DNA of 64,000 nucleotides from Brassica napus (Eukaryota; Streptophyta; Magnoliopsida; Brassicales; Brassicaceae): the NCBI RefSeq assembly GCF_020379485.1, contig NC_063445.1, positions 56,073,422-56,137,421 on the forward strand, given 5' to 3'. The notes under the pieces were generated by a model that did not search any database, was not told where the DNA came from, and saw only the letters and a list, made by a program, of their open reading frames with translations. Each line of letters begins with the position of its first letter. Position 1 is the first letter of the stretch. Positions 1 to 11,649 of the stretch are shown piece by piece. A program made the translations under genes and the position numbers.

Positions 1-861
1 TTTTATTGTAAAATATAGTTTTCATAAAGTCATGGGATCAAATTAATAACAATAAACATTTATTTCTTAGAATATTTTCACATAGTTTGTCTTTTGAAAA
101 GGTTCTTATATTTCCAAAGGTGTAACTTGTTAGGTCTGAGATCATTGTAATTGTTTCCATCAAATCAATGTGTCCAGACAATAACATAACCAAAAAGATA
201 TTCATGTTCAAGAAATATCAAACATCAAGTATTTAAAAGGGAAGGATAAAATGAATAATTTGAGGGGGAAAAACCAAAATGATTAATTTTGCAAAAGTTC
301 TTATAATTCTTAAGGTGTAACTTGTTAGGTTTTTGATCATAGTAATTGTTTCCATCAATGCATTCAATACATTCATATACTTATTTGCACTAAAACATGA
401 GATCAAATTAATAACATTAAACATTTTTTTCTTGGAATATTTTCACATAGTTTGTCTATTTGCAAAAGTTCACAGTAGTAGATCATCAGAGCATGGAACA
501 TGCCATTGGAAGTGTCTAAAAGTGGTTGTCATAATAAAAATATTCGAAGAAATAAGGATTTTCAAATGAGATATTATGATAAATTCATGAAAACTACTTG
601 TTTTCTGTCAGTGGTTTATATTTTTTAAGAAATAAATTTTAATATTTAACAAAATTATTTTGAAATATTAATTTTTTTTTTGTGTGAAATAAGATGTTCT
701 CATAGTTGTTTCCATCAATGCATTCACACATTAGTATATCCAAACCAGTATTCATGTTCAAGAAGTATCAACACATCAAGTAAGAATTTCAAGAAAAAAA
801 ATAGGAACGATAAATTAATTAATTTTGAGAAGTAAAAAGAAACAAAATGAAGGACGAGTAT
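1..861. repeat. Tandemly repeated 3' flank of the tetraspanin gene
   Basis: No gene is seen here. Bases about 36-95 and 402-461 are nearly identical, a direct repeat with a period of about 366 bp. Both contain a block reading TTTTCACATAGTTTGTCT. A shorter block beginning ATTCATGTTCAAGAA occurs at about 202 and again at about 751, and TGTTTCCATCAATGCATTCA occurs at about 348 and 707. The stretch is therefore a decayed tandem repeat downstream of the tetraspanin stop codon. The short open frames inside it have no recognisable product. Confidence 0.6.
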
Positions 862-2123
862 TTAGAGGAACCGGCGCTTCCATGGAACACGATTGTTTTT
901 CCTCACACAGCAGCCACATGAGTAAAGCAGAACGACGAGAAGTATAATAAGGATATTGAAGACGAGAAGAATCCTCCATCTTTTTCTTATCCCTCTGTAA
1001 ACTCCAACCTTGCAGGACTCGCATGCATAACACAACTCGCTCTGCGTGTTACTCCATGTTTTGCAGTCCCCTTTGATCTCTGCCGTCGACGTTGCTGGAA
1101 CTGTCCACCATGTAGCATTCTTTGCCTCGAAGCCACATTCTACTGGAGGTCGACAACATCCGAACTGAATACAAAAAAAAAAAACATTTTACATACTAAT
1201 ATATACAAAGTATTAACACTTTAGATTTTGTTGGGCGTTGGAGGTCCCGTTCGGGTCAGGTTTTTGGATTTTTAATACCATGTCAATAAGTCTCATTCGA
1301 GCTTTTCTAATTCGAGGTCGAGTTTCGATTTTTCCCGGGTTCATTTGATAAAAATTAACCAACCTACATAAATTAACTAGAGTATTCAAAATAACCCAAA
1401 AATCGGGTATTAAAATTACAAAAAATCTTTTAAAATACTCTATAATATGTAAATTACTTTTAGGTTATATAAATAACTAATAATTTAAGTTTTCAGATAT
1501 TTTCGAATACTAGATTGGATTTTGATTTGGTTTGGATTATAATTTATATATCCAGCCATTCGAGTATTTAAAAAAAACGATTTGGATTCGGTTCGGATAA
1601 ATGCCAATGCCTACTGAAATGTATGAACACATACCTTTACGTGTGAGAGATGTTTGGCGTCAAAGTCAACGTCACGTGGACGAAACCTACAAATGGAAGA
1701 ATCAGCCATGCATCGTTTAATCCCTTCCCAGTTCTTACCTTGAAGGAAATGGTCTCCTATCCAGTTTTGAAGATCACCGGTCTTCACATTCCCTATTCCT
1801 TTGTCTGAAAACGCTTTGCCGGCGGAAGAATTAGTTACAAGGAAGATGAAGATGGAGAAGATTAGGGTGAGAAGAATGGAGAGGAAGAGGAAGAACAGGT
1901 AGAGAGTAATGATGATGTAGTTGTCGTAGAGAGCCGCAATGAGGCCTAAGGAAGATATGAAGAAGAGAAGAGTCGCTGTTACGATGAGAGGGTTTTGAAT
2001 GAAGCGTTGACATTGTGATGGGCCTTCAATGAAGAGATAGACAGAGAAACATAAGGTGGCGAGGCCGATCAATGCGAGGATTGCGTTCGTTGTTATCACG
2101 GCGGCGTTGCTTAGCCGTGGCAT
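862..2123 (-). CDS. TET12: Tetraspanin, TET12-like, two exons
   Basis: Plant tetraspanin: a four-helix membrane protein that organises membrane microdomains. Coding exons are 1635-2123 (163 codons) and 862-1164 (100 codons plus stop), joined in phase 0 at a GT/AG intron, giving 263 residues, the usual length for plant tetraspanins. Exon 1 starts MPRLSNAAVITTNAIL and holds three hydrophobic segments (about residues 9-30, 43-65 and 70-93). The large extracellular loop follows. Exon 2 opens with FGCCRPPVECGF, which contains the plant-specific GCC[K/R]P signature, adds further loop cysteines, a fourth hydrophobic segment near residues 225-247 and a short basic tail ending VPWKRRFL. In Arabidopsis, as I recall, TET12 lies next to MAM1/MAM3, and MAM sequences adjoin it here on the same strand. 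The intron (1165-1634) holds a degenerate repeat. The start is the first ATG of the frame and matches the start of the duplicate at 10369. Confidence 0.85.
1225..1612. repeat. Degenerate repeat in the tetraspanin intron
   Basis: This intron segment starts GGGCGTTGGAGGTCCCGTTCGG and ends with TCGGTTCGGATAAATGCCAA. The ends are loosely inverted (GGGCGTTGG against AGGCATTGG) and both are rich in CGGTT/TTCGG words like those of the hAT-type element at 53924-54804 and of the block at 12060-12700. The duplicate tetraspanin lacks this part. No clean target-site duplication is visible, so the family is not assigned. Confidence 0.4.
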
Positions 2124-3160
2124 TGTTTAAACGCCGGTTATTTTTGGCCGGAGAGAAGAGACAAGTCGGTTTGTTGAGAAAATAAATGTCAAGTGTTATT
2201 TATTAAATACATGGCTCCGTGTGCTATGGTATATATGTGTATACGAGGAATATTGAGCTTGTTTACCAAAAAGTTAAAACAAATGTGAATATTAAACTTG
2301 TCATAGTTAGGTTGATTTGGTTGACGGCTTAACTATTTATATATATATAGTTTTCAACTTATGACTATTTAGTTGTTATTATTATTTTTTCGTCATATGT
2401 TTAGAATTTTATCAACTTGAGAACATTGTATCGGATATTCAGTATTACAAATAAACACACATATATATAGCTATTATTAGTATATTATATGAGATGAGTA
2501 TGTATATATCAAAACTATCCATAGATCGTTTTCAGTAAGAAAAAAACTATCCATAGATCAAAGATGTGATATTATAAAAATATAGGCCAATAGAAACTCT
2601 TTAAGTCACTTATAATTCTTTACATTTTGACCAAAAGAAGATGTAAGAAACTCCAGTGATTTTAAGTAGTAAACAGTTATTGTGGTACGAGTGGTTAGTT
2701 TATAATAAAACGGGATACGTGGCAAATGTTCAACCCTTACCACATCGGCACTACGTTGGGACGTGGTGTCCACTAACTAAACATCTGAAGCTTTGGACGG
2801 TGTAGAATTAAGCTCTTTGACTTTGCCTACATTACTTCATGTCCATAACTACGCGCTTTTGTCAAAACTGGATGATCTTAGTTTATATTTTATTAACCTT
2901 GTATGCATGTATTATGTGTTTATATATTCGCACAATGTTGTTACGCGTATCAAATAAAACCCAAATCAGTCTCATATTTGATTTGCTTATGTCAACTCCA
3001 GTTCGGTAGGTGGGTGACAGTTGAAACCTTTACACCACCAGGTAAGTGATTAATGCTTAAGTTTTTCATCTCAGTATTGTTTTATTCATTACAACAACAT
3101 ATGCATATCAAATGAGACTTGTCTTACATTGATACAGAAACATAAAACGTGTTCACATAT
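2124..3160. other. Intergenic spacer between tetraspanin and MAM pseudogene
   Basis: No coding sequence is seen. It is part of the duplicated unit: blocks near 2690-2850 and 2930-3060 have close counterparts at about 11040-11160 and 11225-11335 plus 13507-13560. An example is the shared sentence around ACTACGT(T/C)GGGACGTGG. The part just downstream of MAM, about 3000-3050, also recurs near 19960. Confidence 0.6.
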
Positions 3161-5451
3161 TTATACCACTGAGGAAATCTGAGGGTCTGGTGCATAGCCT
3201 TTACTGTTGATTTCATTGCGGTTTAACTTCTCTGAGGAGAAGATTCCATCACCACACAGCGTTACTAATCCTTGAGATCATCATACGTGATTCTCTGAAA
3301 TTATTATCAAACAATAATTAAGTGTGACATTCTATAATCAATTCGTATTTGAAATTATAATATCAAATTTAGTTTTAAGTATATGTGCACAAGAACATAT
3401 AAAATACAAAAAAAAAACAAACCTTTTTCTGCTTGGTTAAATCTCTGAACCGTGAGAATACCTCGTTCAATTTCTCATCATCGATTTCATATCCCAACTG
3501 AGAGCAGAAACAAACACCCAAGTATATTAATTAATTAATAAATATATAGATCTCCTATTGTGTAACCAAGGAGTAAAAATGATCTAATCACAATGTATTT
3601 ACCTCTTTCAGACGACCTTTCACCGCATGACGTCCACTACGTATTTCCATAGTTTTTTCAAATAAGTTAAATAAGTAAAAAAAAATTACTTAAAATTGAA
3701 TAATTACCTAAGCTTTCCAAGAACAGTGCCTGAATTTTGAGATTTTACAACTCCTACGTCTTCTGGTGATAGATCTCATATGTACTCCGATTTTTCAATA
3801 TCCCATCCTTTCAAAATGTGTAAAGAATGATAACCAATTCTATCTCATAATTGATTTTCTGTATATATATATTAGTAGGTAGGTATGCATGTATATATTT
3901 ATGCACCGAACCTGGTGAATGCCGCTCTCATGAAGAAAACAGTTGGCTCCAACTATAGGCTTGTGGGGTTGAACATACAAGCCAGTGTATTCTTGAACCT
4001 TCTCAAGAATTAACAACCTAGTAGTCAATTATTATAAACGCTAAGGAAAGAAAACATTAGCTCCTCGACATGTCAAACAGTCAAATTTACCGCCTTACCA
4101 TCTTGCTAGTAGCCATAATTTGGCGTCTGTCTATTCTTGTGTAAACACCACCCATCAGGTATGCTCCTCGACATTTCAAAGCCATCACGACCTATACATA
4201 CCAAATAAATATTTATGTTGTTGATGATGATAGAAAATTACGATCGTGTTGAGTTTCCTGGACTTGACTGTTTTTAAAACCAATAGACAATCATAAATAG
4301 ACTAAGAGATTGATTCTTATCGGTTATATTTTCGTATGCTCTATCTTACTTTGGATGTGTGATTTCTTACCTCTTCAAGTGGTGCATTTCCACTTTTTTC
4401 ACCTATTCCATTGATTGTTACTTCGACTTGACGTGCTCCAGCACATACACCCTATGTAAAATCGTTGTTATATATGCATTTGGAATTGATATTTTGTAAA
4501 TAAATGAGCAAAGGGAGAATTAGAAAAAAAGTACGGCTATTGTGTTGGCGGTAGCAACACCAAGGTCATTGTGACAATGAACGCTGAAGATAGCATCATC
4601 AATTCCAGGAGTGTTTGCTTTGACATATCTCACAAGTTCTCCGTATTCTTGCGGCATGTTGATCCCCACCGTGTCCGCGAAGGCCACCGTGGTTGCACCC
4701 GCTTTGATCGCTTCTTCAAAAACCTTGCATATATAATCCTTATCGGACCTGCTTAATTTTAGTCACAAATTAATATTTAATAATTATAATTTATATATGA
4801 CATTAGTAAAAAAAAAAATCTTATATATAAAGTTTTTAACGCTTTAAATTAATTATAAACCGTTCAACTAAAACAATGTGTTTCATTTTTAAAGTTTTGT
4901 ATTTAAAATAGACAGAGCATTGTGAACGGAATGAACATACATTATACATTAAGTGTTTTAAGTTGAGGATTTAAAACATTGAAAATTTAACTAAGAGATT
5001 TTATTTCGATTCAAAAATAGTTAAAGAGGTTTTACTACAAAAAAAATCATTTAATATTATAGTGGCAAATCAAATATTTTATTTAACCGCAAACAGTCTT
5101 GTCTTTATAGAAGAAACAATGTAATAAGATTTTATGTTCTTTCGAACCTGTGAAAAAAATAATGGAGATGTATAGGTTTTAAGATATGAACCTGCCACTA
5201 TCTTCACAACCAAATTCGATGTCTTTGAAGCCTAAACTTTTAGCAAACCTAATGCTACTTTTTGTTATCTCGACGACTTCTTCTCTAGTCATTTTCAGCT
5301 TATATTTCATGTGAATGTCACTAGTAGAAGTGAATACGAGTATCCTCGGCCTCTTTGCGTACTTCACTGATTCCCAAGCCGCCTTAATATCTCTTTCTTT
5401 GCTTCGTGCGATGACGCATATCACTGGGATATAACCTGTTTCCTCATCCAC
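3161..5451 (-). pseudogene. Methylthioalkylmalate synthase pseudogene (MAM unit 1)
   Basis: Exons 2-10 of a MAM gene remain at 5192-5451, 4535-4748, 4371-4451, 4099-4191, 3912-3998, 3708-3807, 3603-3636, 3423-3497 and 3161-3294. All have GT/AG borders equivalent to the intact gene at 13670-17614. Exon 1, which holds the transit peptide and the [10 protein letters not shown] metal-binding motif, is absent: no match is seen between 5452 and about 6000. Exon 7 is 100 bp instead of 101 (one base lost near 3770) and soon reads TAG. Exon 10 is 134 bp instead of 141, has lost a base near 3270 and also reads TAG early. Exons 2-6 are still open and differ from the intact copy by scattered substitutions, for example GIGEK instead of GIGER in exon 4. 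It could still be transcribed but cannot make a full enzyme. Confidence 0.88.
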
Positions 5452-6169
5452 CTAGCAAGATATATAATCTTTTTAGTGCTAATTTTTTTGACAATTTCTT
5501 CATTTGTGCATGCATACTTTTCATGAAAACCATGCTAATTAATTAAACTGTGACTTTCTAATAATATCAGATTTCTCTGGAACAACAAGGTTAACTCTAT
5601 GGTTTGGCACCAATAAAGCTATTGTGCGAGGTTCAAATTTGCTTATTTACTTTGACTTCCAGACTAATTAATAGTTCTCTTTAGTTTTGCAGGTCATATA
5701 ACAAAACCCATTTATTAGATTAAAAATTATTTTGTAATATAAAAAACGAAATAGATTTTATTAATAGAAGTTCTGAACAGTAGATCATATATATAATTTT
5801 TGTGGTTTACCAAATTCTTTTATTAAAAGGCTAATTATTATGATAGTTGGACTTAAATATACTTTCTGCGTTTGATAATTAAAAAGTACATCATTTGTAG
5901 TAATTTAAAATGATTAACGTAAATGGAAGTTCTTTGTGTTTAACAACACATACAAATAAGTAATCTTTATATTATTTTATTTCGTATATTACATAACGAT
6001 GACGTACGTAGAGGAGAGAAAGACATAAATATTTTGATTTATTTGGAGTTTAGATACTGAGGATTTTTTTTTTTGCAATGAGATGGAGAACATGTACAAT
6101 GAAATTCATCTAAATTTATAATTTATAAATAGGCTGAAAATCTTGTTTATGGATTTTAAATGTTTATTT

Positions 6170-6640
6170 TTACTAATCTTAATATTTTTTTAAAGTGGGA
6201 ATTAAAATATAATATCTCATTTAAGAGTGGGGAGTTAAAACATAATATTTCTTTTAAACATGGTATTTGTTTCAAATAAATTATCGCCATCTAATTCGTG
6301 TGTAATGAACACGTGGTATCCAAAATAATTTTATTATTTTCTAAAAGTTGGAGTTAAGATATAATAATGCTTTAAAAGTTGTAGTTAGCAAACCCTTCTT
6401 TAAAAATAAGAGTAGGAGTTAGAACATTGTATTTTTATTCAAATACATTGTTGCTATCTTGTTTGATTGTAATGATCACGTGGTAATAATATGCACAATA
6501 ATCTTAATACTTTTAAAAAGTGGGAGTTAAAATACAATATATTGCTTTAAAATGGGAGTTACGAAACCCTTCTTTAAAAAAAGTGAGAGTTAGAACATGG
6601 TGTTTTGTTAAATATACTATTATTGACTTTGTGCTACGCA
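6170..6640. repeat. Tandem promoter repeat with CACGTG boxes
   Basis: Units starting at about 6180, 6326 and 6497 share the word AAGT(G/T)GGAGTTAA followed by an AT-rich tail. Two units end near CACGTGGTA, with G-box cores at 6310-6315 and 6477-6482. The equivalent region of the intact MAM gene has a single unit with one G-box at 18400-18405. Spacing is roughly 146-171 bp. G-boxes are bound by bZIP and bHLH factors in general; a role here is inferred only. Confidence 0.5.
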
Positions 6641-8338
6641 TGGGAATATATTTGGTTACATAAAACCAAATTTCAGTTATATATAACTAAAAATGACATC
6701 AATAATTTAACTTTGATTTATCAAGAGATATACATAAAAATATCAAACCATACACAATAAAGTTAAATTAGATTGTTTGAGAAACTTGCCTTGATCTTAA
6801 TTAGTTGTTGAATATAGATATTTGAAGCTTTACAGATTGTTTTTTTTATGTCTTGTCATAATTCTTAACCTGCAATTTATGCAATTTATTACATATCCAG
6901 TGAAAACAGTAAGAGGTGTCAATGAAAAATTAATTAAGAAATCAAAGTTATTAAATTTTTAGTTTGACAATATGTGATCTTTACTATGTATTGTATGCAA
7001 TTATACCTTTTAAATCTAAATGACACAAATGATGATCTCATACCGAACTCAACACTGGCTCGGAACATTCCATACGGTTTCAATATGAATCAGGGTTTTG
7101 AAAAAAAGAAGATTATATATAGGCCTTTTGTATTATATTTTTGATCGATTTGAGAGTTTTTGTGATGTTTGTTTCTAGATCTTAGAAACAGCTACTATTA
7201 AATAAGCTTTGAAATTACTATTTACTATTAAATAATTTTCTAGAATCCTAAAGAAAAGATAATATTTTACAATTATCTTTTCTTTAGGATTCTAGAAAAT
7301 TGTGACGTATATTAAAATAATGGTTAATAAATATAAAAGATAAGATAATAAAATGATTATTTTTAAAGTAAGTTTAAAATTACTTGATAATATTTTTTAC
7401 TAAATTTGTTTCTTTTTAAAAATTCTAAACAAAAATGTATTTGTAAAATAATTTATTTAATACTAATTTTCCTTATCTAAAATCCTAAAGAAATGATAAC
7501 TATAAAAAATAATTGATAGTAATTTTCATTTTCTAAAATTGAAAACATAGTAAAATTGTAAAAGAGTGTTTAATATTAATTTTCCTTTCTTTAAATCCTA
7601 ACAAAAAAAAATTATAGAATAATTATTTCAGTATTTTTATGATTACTGAAGCAGAAATCCTAACCGAGATCAATAATCAATAGATTTTTATTCCTAAAAT
7701 AAGTCTCACACCAACAGATGAAAGATTGTATGCTTCACTATCAAAGAGTCACTACAACTGCATGACTTCAAAATTCTTAAAGTAGACACAAAACATATAG
7801 ACAATAGTGTTCTACAAAATGTTGTATATCAAATTTTTTTGAATAACATATGATATATAGAAAGAGGTTATAGTCACACAATTGATGCTAAGGTAGGGTA
7901 TCTGGAAACAAATTTGATGTTCATCAAGCAATATATTTGATATTTAGTTGAATATTAATAATACATATTGATTGGTGGCGTCTAATATTAATTTTGAATT
8001 TTCCTTTTGCATTTTCTTACATAATATAAATAGTATATATACTTCACACACCAATTATATATGTTTCAATTAACTACAATATTAAAAATAATTTAAAGTG
8101 AACTATTTATAGAAAACTAAAAAAACAAATAGACTATTTTAAAACACCATTATTGAAGTAGAAATACTAATTAAACTTTATGTAGGAAAATTGATTATTA
8201 TTTTAAAATAAGTCCTACACCAATATATACTGAAAAAATCAAAAACTAATGTGAAAAATATTTTCATTCTTTTTATGTTTTTTCATAAAGTTAAAACATC
8301 AAATAAAACCCGTGCAAAAAGCACGGATCCATATCTAG
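6640..8338 (+). mobile_element. Helitron-like insertion; 3' end recognised
   Basis: The 3' terminus has the Helitron pattern: an inverted CCGTGC...GCACGG stem at about 8310-8326, a short spacer, then CTAG at 8335-8338 followed by a host T. The interior is AT-rich, with repeated ATTTTCCTT(A/T)TCTAAAATCCTAA-like words. The interval interrupts homology between the two MAM upstream regions. I could not fix the 5' TC end, so the left limit is approximate. Confidence 0.5.
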
Positions 8339-8484
8339 TAATATTATAAAGATTGCTATCTAATTGTTTTTTTAATAATCATGTGGTATGCACTCCCAGG
8401 TACATTTGTCACCTATGCTAATTTCCATTGTTAAGTCTTAAGAGTTAAACACAGACTTCTTGGAATATTTTTATATGGATTTGT

Positions 8485-9795
8485 AACTTTAAAACCTCTA
8501 AACTAAGTTTTTTTTTTTTTTTACAACAAAAGGCTAGAGAGAAACTAAGTAGATTCCTGATCAAAGAGCCACCTCGGGGGAATCGAATCAACATAAACCA
8601 TAGCTGCAGACTGATTTCTAGCACCTCGTGCTAACTAAGTTTGTTTTGGGTAAAATCTACAAACTAAGTGTTTAGTAAAATAACCCCAAACTAATTTTAT
8701 TTAATGAATTAAACCATCTATCTACAGTGGAGTCATAATTACCACTATACCAGTAAATCTTTAGTTTAGCTGTTTTTAAATTAAATAAACATAGTTGATG
8801 AGTTTTTCCATTAAAGATCTAAAAAAATCAAAATTATGTAAAATATGAAAACATTATCTAACAACTAGTAATTTAAATTTTCAAAATTAGCATTTTGAAA
8901 GCTTATGCATATAGATGAGTTTGATTTATTTTGAAATCAACATTTATGTATAAATTTAAATTTTAAAAAAAACAGAAAATATAATAAAAATTATCTAAAG
9001 ATTGCCGGTGGTAGTTTTTTCTTTTCTTACCGACACTAGAGATAAACTAATTATTTAAAAATTTGTAACACAATTTTTCAAAATTATCACTTCAAATAAC
9101 TTGTGTTGCATCGATGAGATATATTTATTTTCAGATTCATATTATATGTGGGAGCTAAAATCCACAACTAAAATTTTAATGTGAATATAGCCTAGTCTGA
9201 CTAAACCTTACTCTATTCATACTAAAATTATAATTGCGAGTTTTCGCTCCCACATATAATATGGATTTTTAAATAAATATATTTCATAGATTCACATAAT
9301 TTACTTAAAGTGCTAGTTTTGAAAATGTTAGTTACTAATTTTTTAGATAATTAGTTTATCTCTAGTGCCGGTCAAAAGAACTACTATTACCGGTAAATCT
9401 TTAGATCATTTTTATTATTTCCTTGTCTTTTATATTTTCAATTTATACATTGATAATGTTGATTTTAAATCAAATCAAACTCATGTATTTTTATTAATTA
9501 TTTAAAAATGCTAATTATAATTTTTTTTAAGTTATTAATTTTTAGTTAATGTTATTATATTTTTATATTTTTGAATTTTTAAACTTTTTAGATCTTAATG
9601 GTAAAATCCCTCAACTATTTTTATTTCGTGTAAAAACTCTTAAACTAAGGATTTATTGGTAGTATTGATAATTATGACCGGCACTGTAGACAAAATGATT
9701 AATTCATTAAATAAAGTTAGTTTGAGAGTTATTTTACTAAATACTTAGTTTGGAGGTTTACCCAAAACAAAGGGGTTTTAAGTTTTTAACAGTTA
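8485..9795. mobile_element. Long inverted-repeat (foldback) element, interrupted by a SINE
   Basis: The two halves are mirror images. About 8641-8770 pairs with the reverse complement of about 9640-9770; both read TTTGTTTTGGGTAAA, then an AACTAAGT-TTTAGTAAAATAA block. The inner arms 9001-9060 and 9340-9400 pair around a CTCTAGTGCCGGT block, and the centre near 9200 pairs on CCCACATATAATATG. Almost the whole element would fold into one hairpin. It has no coding capacity and lies between the two TET-MAM units. No clear target-site duplication is seen. Confidence 0.65.
8508..8632 (-). mobile_element. SINE inserted in the foldback arm
   Basis: A short retroposon with its poly-A tail read as poly-T at 8508-8522. 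It is flanked by the direct repeat AACTAAG (up to AACTAAGTTT) at 8501 and 8633. On the minus strand it contains GATTCGATTCC, a good match to the RNA polymerase III B box. A clear A box is not seen, so it may be 5'-shortened. The insertion interrupts the left arm, whose sequence continues across the gap. Confidence 0.6.
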
Positions 9796-9898
9796 AAAAT
9801 CATTTTTGTATTAAATTGTCCTCCCGATCTATTTTTCATTATGTATGCGTATGCAGTATTGGGTTAAAACGCAAGAATGGTGATGTATCATCACATAC

Positions 9899-10369
9899 CT
9901 TTACGTGCGAGAGATGTTTGGCGTCAAAGTCAACGTCACGTGGAAGAAACTTACAAATGGTAAAATCAGCCATGCGTCTTTTAATCCCTTCCCAGTTCTT
10001 AATTACTTCGAAGGAAATGGTCTCCGATCCAGTTTTGAAGATCACCGGTCTTGACACTCCCTATATCCTTGTCTGAAAACGCTTTGCCGGCGGAAGAATT
10101 AGTTACAAGGAAGATGAAGATGGAGAAGCAGAAGATTAGGGTGAAAATAATGGAGAGGAAGAGGAAGAAGAGGTAGAGAGTTATGATGATGTAGTTTTCG
10201 TAGAGAGCGGCGATGAGGCCTAAGGAAGAGATGAAGAAGAGTCGCTATCACGATAAGAGAGTTTGGATGAAGCGTTGACACTGCGATACTGATGGCATAA
10301 GGTTGCGAGGCCGATCAATGCGAGGATTGCGTTCGTTGTTATCACGGCGGCGTTGCTTAGCGGTGGCAT
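9899..10369 (-). pseudogene. Tetraspanin pseudogene (TET unit 2), exon 1 only
   Basis: Copy of tetraspanin exon 1 (1635-2123), 471 bp instead of 489. It starts MPPLSNAAVITTNAIL and is in frame for about 24 residues. It then loses a net 28 bp across the region of the first loop and second helix, which shifts the frame and gives TAG about 30 codons later. Small later insertions follow. The 3' part up to the GTATGTG donor still matches. No counterpart of exon 2 is found below 9899; the foldback element lies there instead. It cannot encode a tetraspanin. Confidence 0.85.
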
Positions 10370-11335
10370 TGTTTAAACGCCGGTTGTTTTTGGCCTAGAG
10401 AAAAGTTGGTTAGTGGAGAAAACAAATGTCTCAAACTCAAAGTGTTATATACTAAAATACATGTCATGTGTCGTATATGTATACGAGAAATATTGAACTT
10501 GCTTACCAATTTTTTTAGAAATGTGAACATTAAACTTGTCATAGTTCTCTTGGTTATCGACTTATTATATTTCAACTTATGATCATTTAGTTATTGTTAA
10601 TTTACTATATAGGTATGAAGATGGGTAAAGATTCAAATTTCAAAAGTATCCATAGATTAAAGATGTGATTATAATTTAGGGAGGCCCTTGAACAGAGACT
10701 CAATTAACATTTTGCCAAAAAAAAAAGAAACTCTTGTGATATATTCAAGGCCGGTCTTGAGATTTGACGTAATAAACATTTTAAAACTAAAAGATGAATA
10801 TTTTTTTTTTGAACACACAATGCTTATATTAAAACTAAAAACCTAATAGCCTAAGCCAGTTACAACCGCAGAGATCTTCGACAGTAAACTGATAAACAAA
10901 AAAAACTAAGACATGACGAAAGGTAGATGCGGCTAATGAGAGAAGAGACCCATAGAGAAGCTTCACTTATATTCATAAAGCCCGCGTTTTGCTCATTTTC
11001 GGCCCTGATATACACATGGAGATAAAACGGTTAATTGTAACATGTGAATGGTTGGTTACTAATAAAACGATCGGTACTACGTCGGGACGTGGTTTCCACT
11101 TTCCAATTACTAAACATCTGAAGTTCTTTGATTATGCCTCCATTACTTCATGTCCTTAACTACGCTATTATGTTGAAACTCGATGATCTTATTTTATGTT
11201 TTATTAAACTTTTTATGTATTTATTATATGTGTTTATATATTCATACAAATGGTAACGAGTCTCAAATAAAAACCAGATCGGTCTCATATTTGATTTGCT
11301 GTTGTCATCTCCTTGTTCGGTAGATGGGTGACAAT
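10370..11335. other. Spacer between TET pseudogene and inserted hAT element
   Basis: No gene is seen. It is the unit-2 counterpart of 2124-3010, with the same blocks around the CTACGTCGGGACGTGG sentence near 11080 and the TCTCATATTTGATTTGCT sentence near 11283. A small insertion at 10746-11007 interrupts it. Confidence 0.55.
10746..11007. mobile_element. Small hAT-like non-autonomous element
   Basis: The left end reads CAAGGCCGGTCTTGAG and the right end TTTTCGGCCCTG, an imperfect inverted pair of the plant hAT type CAGGGCCGG. The flanks share GATATA (GATATATT on the left, GATATACA on the right), so the 8-bp duplication would be imperfect. A poly-T run at 10801 followed by a non-AT-rich block suggests a nested, reverse-oriented retroposon tail. 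It is absent from the matching spacer of unit 1. Confidence 0.45.
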
Positions 11336-11419
11336 CAGGACTGGTCCTAGGCTAAAGCTCATAAAGCCAGGGCTTTAGACGTCAAAAGAATAAATATGTT
11401 AGGGGCGCCAGAGTTGACA

Positions 11420-11530
11420 AAGTCCATTGTAGTCCAGTGGTTGTATTCTGTTCTTTTGATTCTAGAGGTATTAGGTTTGAGCTTACTTTCGCTTTTGTTT
11501 GTGACATTAATATAACTTTTTTCCCTTTTC
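11420..11530 (+). mobile_element. Possible tRNA-type SINE inside the hAT element
   Basis: TAGTCCAGTGGTTGT at about 11432 resembles a Pol III A box and AGGTTTGAGCTT at about 11471 resembles a B box. They are spaced about 40 bp apart, as in tRNA-derived SINEs. The boundaries and a target-site duplication are not clear. Confidence 0.35.
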
Positions 11531-11649
11531 TGAGAATAATAACAAAAGAGTTACTCATTCAAAGATACATAGGATTTCGTTATCTTTTCTAGCAATCCTT
11601 TAATTTCTTTTCTTTCTTTTTCATCACTCTTTAGTTTCTTTAATAAACA

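Larger units (their letters stand above)
5452..8475. other. Rearranged upstream region of the MAM pseudogene
   Basis: No gene is seen. About 5825-5985 matches 17990-18165, which lies upstream of the intact MAM gene. About 6001-6150 matches 17622-17775, the 5' leader of the intact gene. The far and near promoter blocks are thus in swapped order, and the 432-bp exon 1 that should adjoin the leader is missing. The right end, about 8360-8475, again matches unit 2 (about 18390-18495). The rest is a G-box tandem repeat (6170-6640) and a Helitron-like insertion ending at 8338. Confidence 0.6.

Noticed and set aside
4571..4756. Plus-strand open frame, repeated at 15154-15339
   Set aside because: Both are the antisense of MAM exon 3; their similarity only reflects the MAM duplication.
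8485..9795. Reading the inverted repeat as an LTR pair
   Set aside because: The arms are inverted, not direct, and there is no primer-binding site, polypurine tract or gag/pol sequence.
9750..10076. 108-codon plus-strand open frame
   Set aside because: It is antisense to the tetraspanin pseudogene plus foldback sequence and has no domain.
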